Positions 58,002 to 64,000 of a stretch of DNA of 64,000 nt are shown one piece after another. Source of the stretch: Candidatus Obscuribacterales bacterium (lineage in GTDB: Bacteria; Cyanobacteriota; Vampirovibrionia; Obscuribacterales; Obscuribacteraceae); assembly GCA_021732025.1 (NCBI GenBank), contig JAKFVU010000057.1, positions 1-64,000 on the forward strand, in the 5' to 3' direction. Positions within the stretch are counted from its first letter, which is position 1, and each line of letters begins with the position of its first letter. The notes under the pieces are model-generated. The model ran no database searches and was not told the origin of the DNA. It worked only from the letters and a program-made list of their open reading frames with translations. The translations under genes were made by a program, and so were the position numbers.

Positions 58002-58952
58002 ATGAGTAACCAACAAATAAAATCGATTATTGAGCAGACAATGCGCATTGTCCCTCAGCCTAGTGTGCGCAAGACCTGCCTAGCCCAGGTTACTGTAGCC
58101 CGGGTAGAGACGCACTTGACCCGTCGGCCTGTGCTCTACCAGCCAAGCATCGTAATCGTGCTTCAAGGTCAAAAACGGGGATACATTGGCGATCGCGTCT
58201 GCACCTATGACGCCGACAATTATTTTGTCACTGCTATTTCGATGCCGTTTGAGTGCGAAACATTTGCTAGTGAAGAGAATCCGCTACTAGCTATCACAAT
58301 CAATATAGAGCTGCCGGTGCTTCGAGAGCTGGTTCTGCAAATGGACATAAAACCAAAGCGCGACAAGGTTACTGAGGCTTCATACGCAACACCATTGACT
58401 GCCGACATACTTGATCCGATTGAGCGATTGATGGCAATTTTGGCACCAGCAAGTGAAAACTCGCCTGAGGCGTTGTGTGATCTCAAAGTATTGAGCGGCC
58501 AAATTTTGCGCGAAATATATTACGGAGTGCTCAAAGGTCCGCAAGGCAATGCCCTTTACGCCTTAGCCACACGTCACGGTCACTTGAGTGATATGAATAG
58601 CGTGCTCGAACATATTCACGACAAATTTGCCAGTGAAATAAGCGTAGATGATCTGGCCCGCTCTCTCAACATGAGTGCCACCATGTTTCACCAACACTTC
58701 AAAGAGCTGACGGCGACCTCGCCTTTGCAGTATATAAAATCACTACGGCTGCACAAAGCTAAAATACTGATGGTGCAAGACGATTTGAATGCCTCCGAAG
58801 CATCAGAAAAGGTCGGCTACAACAGCCTCTCGCAGTTTAGTAGAGAGTTCAAACGAATGTTTGGCAATAGCCCAACCGAAGAAGTTGCAAAAACTCGTGC
58901 CCTCTACGGAATGGATCAAGGCGCTGTGGAAGAGCTTTTAGTGAGTAGATAG
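58002..58952 (+). CDS. AraC-family transcription regulator
   Basis: A 316-aa regulator. The N-terminal domain (about 15-170) matches the AraC_N arabinose-binding-type family (LYQPSIVIVLQGQKRGYIGD), and the C-terminal domain (about 205-310) contains two helix-turn-helix units with SVDDLARSLNMSATMFHQHF and the second-helix region SLSQFSREFKRMFGNSP. It probably senses an aldehyde, alcohol or related signal and controls the divergent dehydrogenase/reductase operon. No ribosome site precedes the ATG; the promoter suggests a leaderless message. Confidence 0.95.
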   Translation: MSNQQIKSIIEQTMRIVPQPSVRKTCLAQVTVARVETHLTRRPVLYQPSIVIVLQGQKRGYIGDRVCTYDADNYFVTAISMPFECETFASEENPLLAITINIELPVLRELVLQMDIKPKRDKVTEASYATPLTADILDPIERLMAILAPASENSPEALCDLKVLSGQILREIYYGVLKGPQGNALYALATRHGHLSDMNSVLEHIHDKFASEISVDDLARSLNMSATMFHQHFKELTATSPLQYIKSLRLHKAKILMVQDDLNASEASEKVGYNSLSQFSREFKRMFGNSPTEEVAKTRALYGMDQGAVEELLVSR

Positions 58953-58955
58953 TGC

Positions 58956-59543
58956 TTAGGCAGCTGCTGAAACGTCCAGCTCCTGCGGAGACTCACTATC
59001 AAGCAGTACCATCTTAGAATTCTCGACTGTGCCAGCCAATTCGCTGCGTTGAAAAACAATCTCTAAAGCGCCATGCGAGTCCATAATTTCAAATGCTTTT
59101 GCGCGAACAACATGACTGGCGATTTCGGCTGAAATAATTACCTTTCCTTTGGGCAGAACCGCCTCATAGACATTGGTGAAGGCTGGTGGTTGGTTTGAGG
59201 CTAGCAGCACACCGACAATGCCAGCAAAATAACCGGTGACTAAAGCGCTAGCAACGGCCGCCATCATCGTCGTCAGAGCCTGAAAAGAGAAAGCATACGG
59301 AATTGCCGGTGCCATATAAGCCCCAGCTATTGCACCGGCCACGGCACCGATGCCGCCAAAAACAATGGCCACTTTCTGTTGCGGATTGCGCAAACGGCCG
59401 GCAACCGCACGTACATCTTCACCATCACCGGCGACAAAATTGATCTGTTCACTCGCCAAACCGCCTTCTTGCAGGCCCGCTACGACAGCTGCAGCTTGTT
59501 CGGGGTTGTCAAACACTCCAAATATAAGGTCTTGCTCAGACAT
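58956..59543 (-). CDS. Small membrane protein, GsfM-like stress family
   Basis: A 195-aa protein. The N-terminal 45 residues begin with FGVFDNPEQAAAVVAGLQEGG, as in the general-stress-protein 17M-like/DUF1269-type modules. Two glycine/alanine-rich hydrophobic segments (about 58-78 and 88-110) follow, then a beta-alpha tail with EIMDSHGALEIVFQ. Role uncertain: a small membrane sensor or stress protein. AGGAG precedes the ATG. A 16-bp perfect palindrome sits 44 bases upstream of the start and may be its operator. Convergent with the AraC gene. Confidence 0.65.
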   Translation of the reverse strand: MSEQDLIFGVFDNPEQAAAVVAGLQEGGLASEQINFVAGDGEDVRAVAGRLRNPQQKVAIVFGGIGAVAGAIAGAYMAPAIPYAFSFQALTTMMAAVASALVTGYFAGIVGVLLASNQPPAFTNVYEAVLPKGKVIISAEIASHVVRAKAFEIMDSHGALEIVFQRSELAGTVENSKMVLLDSESPQELDVSAAA

Positions 59544-59586
59544 GGTTTATCTCCTTTTGTCCTAACCTGTTATTTTTAATTATAAT

Positions 59587-59602
59587 CGATTATCGATAAT
59601 CG
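59587..59602. promoter_or_regulatory. 16-bp perfect palindrome, candidate operator
   Basis: CGATTATCGATAATCG is its own reverse complement. It lies in the promoter region of the stress-type gene and immediately after the last RND gene, so it could bind a dimeric regulator of the stress gene. It is AT-rich and contains ATCGAT at its centre. Confidence 0.5.
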
Positions 59603-59635
59603 ACAAGTTAACTTATTAAGGAGAAGGCCAAGTGC

Positions 59636-62600
59636 CTAAACTCTCGGTTCCACAACTTCAACCAATGGCTTTTCTTGCTTTCTCATCAAACGAGTTTGCA
59701 GACGGTCAAGGTAAATATAAAACACTGGGGTGATATAAAGTGTCACCACTTGCGATACCAGCAAGCCGCCAACAACAGTTAAACCTAGGGGCTGTCTCGA
59801 TTCGGACCCGGCTCCTAAGCCAACAGCAATTGGCACTGCACCCATAAGAGCAGCCATGGTGGTCATCATAATTGGCCTGAAGCGAGTGAGGCAAGCCTCA
59901 TATATTGCTTGCTCAGGCGGTTTGCCTTGCTCGCGCTCGGCATCTAAGGCAAAGTCAATCATCATAATGGCATTCTTTTTGACGATACCAATCAACATGA
60001 TCAAGCCGAGAAATCCGTATATGTCTAAATCGTGCTTGGTCAAAAGCAACACGAGTAATGCGCCAAGACCCGCCGAGGGCAGGCCAGAGAGAATTGTGAT
60101 GGGATGAATGAAACTTTCGTAGAGAATACCAAGCACAATGTAGATGACTAATATTGCGATTGCTAGCAACATCCATAAATTTTGGAATGAGTCTTCAAAG
60201 GCCTCTGCCGTTCCCTGAAAGGCCGTTGTCACAGACTTTGGCACTGTCGACTGGGCAAGGCGATTGATCTCGTTCACAGCTTCGCCTAATGACTTACCCG
60301 GTAGAAGATTGAAAGAAATTGTCACCGATGAAAACTGTCCGAGGTGGTTAACCAACAACGGGCCAATTCCAGTCTTAATTTCAGCAATAGTATCTAAGGG
60401 CACTAGCCGGCCAGAAGGGGCGTGCAGGAAGAGCTGTTTAAGCAGAGATGGGTCGCGGTAAAAGTGAGGTTGAACTTCTATGATCACCCAATACTGATTG
60501 GCCGGAGTGTACATAGTTGAAATTTGCCGGGTTGCATAAGCACTAGACAATGCATCTTCTACTTGCTGCATAGTGAGACCCAGCTGTGAACACTTATCGC
60601 GATTTACTTCAATATGCACCTCTGGATTGTCGACTTGCATATCGCTGGCCACATCAACAACACCGGGCAATTCCTTCACTTTATCAAACAAGGCATGACC
60701 AGCGGCATAGAGCTCTTCGCGATTGGGGCTCGACAAAGTAAATTGATAGAGCGACTTAGTTACTTGACCACCAATTGTAATCGTTGGTGGGTTTTGCAAG
60801 TATGAGTTGATACCAGGAACAGTAGCAAGCTTTGGTGACAGTTCAGCGATAACATCATGAACTGAGGTTTTACGCTCTTCTTTTGACTTGAGAACAATCA
60901 AGATGCGGCCTTGATTGAGAGCTATATTTGGGCTGCCATTACCCACACCCAAACTAGACATATAGCTATGAACGTTAGGGTTTTGCGAAATAATATCGGT
61001 CAAAGTCTTATGTAATTTGACCATGGCATCATACGAGGTTCCTTGGTCGGCTTCGGTCATACAAACAATCTGACCGGTATCTTCAGTGGGCATGAAGCCC
61101 TTTGGAATTATGGTGAAGAGATAGCCAGTGGCAACGAACATCATAGTAAAAACAACAAGTACCGAAGGCTTATTGCTCAGTGCAATAGAAAGCGACCAGT
61201 CATAAATCTCAAGAGCACGTTTGAAAACGTTCTCTGAAGCTCTAACAAAGAGGTTCTGCTTCTCGTGCTTCTCGGCTTTGAGAAAACGGCTGCAAAGCAT
61301 AGGCGTGAGACTAATAGAAATGAAGCCCGAAATAAGAATAGCAACAGAAATTGTCACGGCAAATTCGTTAAACAAGCGGCCGACGATACCAGGCAAAAGC
61401 AAGACCGGTATAAAGACTGCCACCAACGATAGAGTCATCGATAAAATTGTGAAGCCAATTTCTCTTGAGCCGTTCAAGGCCGCCTCCATCGGCGTCTCAC
61501 CCATCTCCATGTGGCGCACAATGTTCTCTAGCATAACAATGGCATCGTCGACAACAAAGCCTACAGAAAGAGAGAGAGCCATCAAAGAAAGGTTGTCTAA
61601 ACTAAAGCCCAAAAGTTTCATCGCAGCAAAAGTACCTACCACCGAAATAGGTAAGGCTAAGCTAGGAATTACTGTGGCAGAGAGATTACCGAGAAAGACA
61701 AAAATTACCAAAACTACCAGAGCAACTGTCAACAGCAAAGTGATCTGCACATCTTTGACCGACTCTCGAATAGTCTGCGACTGGTCGTAAAGAACGTCTA
61801 TATGAACACTTTGAGGAGTCAGTGTTTTGAAGGATGGCAGTAGTTTTTTGATGCTATCCACCACCTGAATAGTGTTAGCTCCTGGCTGTTTTAGCACTGC
61901 TAAGATAATGGCCGGTTTGCCGTTGTAGATACCGCCTGACTTATCATTTTGCACACTATCGATGACATGACCTAAGTTCTCAAGTCGTATCGGGGCATTA
62001 TTTTGATAGGCGACAATGACTGGCTTGTAAGCATCGGCATTAAGCAGTTGACCGTTTGATTCAATAGTAAAAGCCTGATGCTTGCCCCAAAGTGTTCCGG
62101 TCGGCTGGTTTTGATTAGCTGACACCACGGCATTCATAACATCGTTAATACCGAGGCCATAAGTGGCAAGTCTCTGGGGATTTACCTGTACTCTCACAGC
62201 ATAGGCCTGGGAGCCGTTAACTTGCACCTGAGCCACTCCACTCACTCGTGACATGCGCTGGGCAATCAAGGTTTCGGCATAATAATCAACTTGATGCAGG
62301 GGCAAACTGTCAGAGCTTACGGCCAAATAAATAACCGGTTGACTGGCCGGATTAACCTTAGAGAAAGTGGGCGGCATCGTCATTTGCGGCGGCAACTGCT
62401 TGGATGCAGCTGTAATGGCCGCTTGCACATCAAGAGATGCTCCATCCATATCGCGAGTTGGATCGAACTGCAGAGTTATGAGCGACTGGCTAAGAGTGCT
62501 AGTCGAAGTCATCTGAGTCAGTCCGGCAATGGTGGCAAACTGCTTCTCTAGCGGCATCGAGACGGCTGACGCCATAGTCTCAGCGCTAGCACCGCTTAGA

Positions 62601-62749
62601 GTACCGGTCACTTGTAAGGTAGGAAAATCGACGTTGGGCAAGTCGCTAATCGGCAAAGATTGATAGCCCATTAGGCCGAAGAAAAGAATGGCAATCATCA
62701 CCAAGGTAGTCATCACCGGCCGCTTAATAAAGATGGCGCTGAGATTCAT
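59636..62749 (-). CDS. RND efflux permease (AcrB/MdtC type)
   Basis: A 1037-aa inner-membrane pump of the HAE1 family that exports drugs, bile salts or other compounds using the proton gradient. Twelve helices, two large periplasmic loops, and conserved helix-4 segment SLSVGFVVDDAIVMLENIVRHME carrying the proton-relay aspartates; N-terminus MNLSAIFIKRPVMTTLVMIA is typical. Length is full for the family. It overlaps the preceding permease by four bases (ATGA), an arrangement like mdtB-mdtC, whose products assemble into a mixed trimer. No outer-membrane factor or membrane fusion protein is in the window; they should lie beyond the right edge. Confidence 0.95.
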   Translation of the reverse strand: MNLSAIFIKRPVMTTLVMIAILFFGLMGYQSLPISDLPNVDFPTLQVTGTLSGASAETMASAVSMPLEKQFATIAGLTQMTSTSTLSQSLITLQFDPTRDMDGASLDVQAAITAASKQLPPQMTMPPTFSKVNPASQPVIYLAVSSDSLPLHQVDYYAETLIAQRMSRVSGVAQVQVNGSQAYAVRVQVNPQRLATYGLGINDVMNAVVSANQNQPTGTLWGKHQAFTIESNGQLLNADAYKPVIVAYQNNAPIRLENLGHVIDSVQNDKSGGIYNGKPAIILAVLKQPGANTIQVVDSIKKLLPSFKTLTPQSVHIDVLYDQSQTIRESVKDVQITLLLTVALVVLVIFVFLGNLSATVIPSLALPISVVGTFAAMKLLGFSLDNLSLMALSLSVGFVVDDAIVMLENIVRHMEMGETPMEAALNGSREIGFTILSMTLSLVAVFIPVLLLPGIVGRLFNEFAVTISVAILISGFISISLTPMLCSRFLKAEKHEKQNLFVRASENVFKRALEIYDWSLSIALSNKPSVLVVFTMMFVATGYLFTIIPKGFMPTEDTGQIVCMTEADQGTSYDAMVKLHKTLTDIISQNPNVHSYMSSLGVGNGSPNIALNQGRILIVLKSKEERKTSVHDVIAELSPKLATVPGINSYLQNPPTITIGGQVTKSLYQFTLSSPNREELYAAGHALFDKVKELPGVVDVASDMQVDNPEVHIEVNRDKCSQLGLTMQQVEDALSSAYATRQISTMYTPANQYWVIIEVQPHFYRDPSLLKQLFLHAPSGRLVPLDTIAEIKTGIGPLLVNHLGQFSSVTISFNLLPGKSLGEAVNEINRLAQSTVPKSVTTAFQGTAEAFEDSFQNLWMLLAIAILVIYIVLGILYESFIHPITILSGLPSAGLGALLVLLLTKHDLDIYGFLGLIMLIGIVKKNAIMMIDFALDAEREQGKPPEQAIYEACLTRFRPIMMTTMAALMGAVPIAVGLGAGSESRQPLGLTVVGGLLVSQVVTLYITPVFYIYLDRLQTRLMRKQEKPLVEVVEPRV

Positions 62750-64000
62750 TTGGCATCCTCATATTTGGTTTCAGCAAGCCGCCGGCGTGGCAAACGAAAG
62801 ACTGTCTTGTCTTTAATAAAATGCTGAAAGCGATCTAAGTAAATATAAAATACAGGCGTAATATACAAAGTCACCAACTGCGACACTAGTAAACCGCCAA
62901 CAATTGTCATACCAAGTGTTTGCCTAGAGCCGCCACTTTCACCAAAGCCGATAGCGATGGGCAAGCTCCCGAGAATGGCTGCCATAGTCGTCATCATGAT
63001 GGGGCGGAAGCGCACGAGGCAGGCTTGATAGATGGCTTTTTCTGCTGTTAGATTCTGGGCGCGTTCGACATCAACGGCAAAGTCAATCATCATGATGGCA
63101 TTCTTTTTGACAATACCAACTAGCAATATCAAGCCTAAGAAGCCATACACATCTAAGCTCAGATTGAAAATAATGAGAATTAGGAGCGCACCCAAACCGG
63201 CCGAGGGCAGCCCCGAAAGGATAGTAATAGGGTGAATGAAGCTTTCATATAGAATGCCGAGAACGATATAGATAACAATTATAGAAATGAGCAGTAGTGC
63301 CCCTAAATTCTGAGTCGAGCTATCAAAAGCTTGAGCTGTTCCTTGAAAGCTACCAGATACATCTTCAGGTAGTCCGGTTGCCACCAACTCTTTCACCGGA
63401 GCAACCGCCTCACTCAAAGCCACCCCGGGTTTTAGATTGAACGAAACTGTCACAGCAGGGAACTGGCCCAAGTGGTTTACCAATAGAGGACCAGCTCCTC
63501 GATCAACCGTAGCCAAAGTATCAAGCGGTACCAGTTGCCCATTGCCAGCACGAACAAAGAACCAGTGCAGCATTGATGGGTCTTCAGTGTACTGGGGCTC
63601 CACTTCGAGTATGACCCAATACTGATTAGTCGGTGTGTAAATCACTGACACTTGCCGAGCTGAGTAAGCGTTATTGAGGGCATCTTGCACCTGCTGCACA
63701 TTGATACCAAGACGGGCACATTTGTCTCTATCAATTTGCACATTGAGCTGCAAATTCTTCACCTGCAAATCGCTATTAACATCTTGCAAATTGGGCATAG
63801 CTTTGAGCTTTGTCTCGAACTCGCGAGAGGCTTTATACAACTCTTGCAGGTCAGAGCCAGAAAGAGTTACTTGATATTGGGCCTTGGTTAGCTGACCACC
63901 AATGCGAATGCCACCAAGATTTTGCATGAACAAGTTGATGCCAGGAACATTGGCAGTGCTTTTGCGCAACTGCTGTATAACTTCATCAAGCGAAGCCTGA
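62746..64000 (-). CDS. RND efflux permease (MdtB type), C-terminal part, cut by the window edge
   Basis: The reading frame stays open to the last base and its 418 codons match the second half of an RND permease: the periplasmic segment with GIRIGGQLTKAQYQVTLSG, the helical region GLILLVGIVKKNAIMMIDFA and the C-terminal YITPVFYIYLDRF. The downstream permease gene starts inside its stop (ATGA overlap). The two proteins are similar over the shared part, consistent with duplication, and probably form a heterotrimer. The N-terminal half lies outside the window. Confidence 0.95.
   Translation of the reverse strand, partial: QASLDEVIQQLRKSTANVPGINLFMQNLGGIRIGGQLTKAQYQVTLSGSDLQELYKASREFETKLKAMPNLQDVNSDLQVKNLQLNVQIDRDKCARLGINVQQVQDALNNAYSARQVSVIYTPTNQYWVILEVEPQYTEDPSMLHWFFVRAGNGQLVPLDTLATVDRGAGPLLVNHLGQFPAVTVSFNLKPGVALSEAVAPVKELVATGLPEDVSGSFQGTAQAFDSSTQNLGALLLISIIVIYIVLGILYESFIHPITILSGLPSAGLGALLILIIFNLSLDVYGFLGLILLVGIVKKNAIMMIDFAVDVERAQNLTAEKAIYQACLVRFRPIMMTTMAAILGSLPIAIGFGESGGSRQTLGMTIVGGLLVSQLVTLYITPVFYIYLDRFQHFIKDKTVFRLPRRRLAETKYEDAK

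Noticed and set aside
61221-61790. 189-codon plus-strand frame
   Set aside because: Antisense to the first RND permease; low-complexity Thr/Lys/Ile product as expected from the reverse of membrane helices.

Overview
The window looks like a chromosomal segment of a large-genome, non-photosynthetic member of the Cyanobacteriota, most like the Vampirovibrionia/Melainabacteria (Obscuribacterales type). This placement is an inference. It rests on the tRNA-Ile/tRNA-Ala spacer ahead of 23S rRNA, a cyanobacterial-style CCTGAAAA motif just before 23S, many Pkn-type Ser/Thr kinases and TPR proteins, frequent TTG/GTG starts, and the absence of photosynthesis genes. Only a phylogeny of the 23S rRNA or marker proteins would settle it.

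Layout. 1-2.9 kb: the 5' two thirds of a 23S rRNA gene on the minus strand, preceded by tRNA-Ala(UGC) and tRNA-Ile(GAU), with no 16S gene upstream. 3.2-10.4 kb: a membrane Ser/Thr kinase, tRNA-Ala(CGC), an exported redoxin and two large polytopic membrane proteins (GT-C-like and YfhO-like). 10.4-14.6 kb: fabV, divergent from cydAB (cytochrome bd oxidase), then an unlisted 53-codon gene. 14.7-20.8 kb: a DUF4253 protein, a response regulator with a large hybrid histidine kinase, fabH and a small membrane protein. 21-31 kb: a GT39-like membrane protein, a DUF4870-like protein, a cytosolic Ser/Thr kinase, an esterase, and exported TPR proteins fused to different protease or binding domains.

31-43 kb is the most striking part. 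A CorA-like protein with an altered signature converges on a SulP anion transporter/response regulator/histidine kinase operon. Divergent from it is a six-gene operon resembling hydrogenase-4 (Hyf). Its large subunit has lost all four Ni-binding cysteines, and its small subunit is fused to an 8-cysteine ferredoxin domain. This is an energy-converting-hydrogenase-related (Ehr) type complex: the machinery for ion pumping and electron transfer is present, but the hydrogen site is not.

43-55.7 kb: several uncharacterised exported proteins, a Sel1-repeat protein, a DUF4139 protein, an FHA protein with a restriction-endonuclease-like C-terminal domain, a DMT permease, an ATLF-like metalloprotease, and a TPR-matrixin with a proline-rich tail. 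55.7-59 kb: an aldo/keto reductase and zinc alcohol dehydrogenase operon beside a divergent AraC regulator that appears to be leaderless, then a small membrane stress-type protein. 59.6-64 kb: two tandem RND efflux permeases of MdtB/MdtC type, the second running off the window edge.

Taken together, the window shows respiratory and ion-coupled membrane energetics (cydAB, Ehr complex, SulP, CorA-like), heavy signalling investment (two STKs, two histidine kinases, FHA) and a rich exported proteome of TPR-linked proteases.
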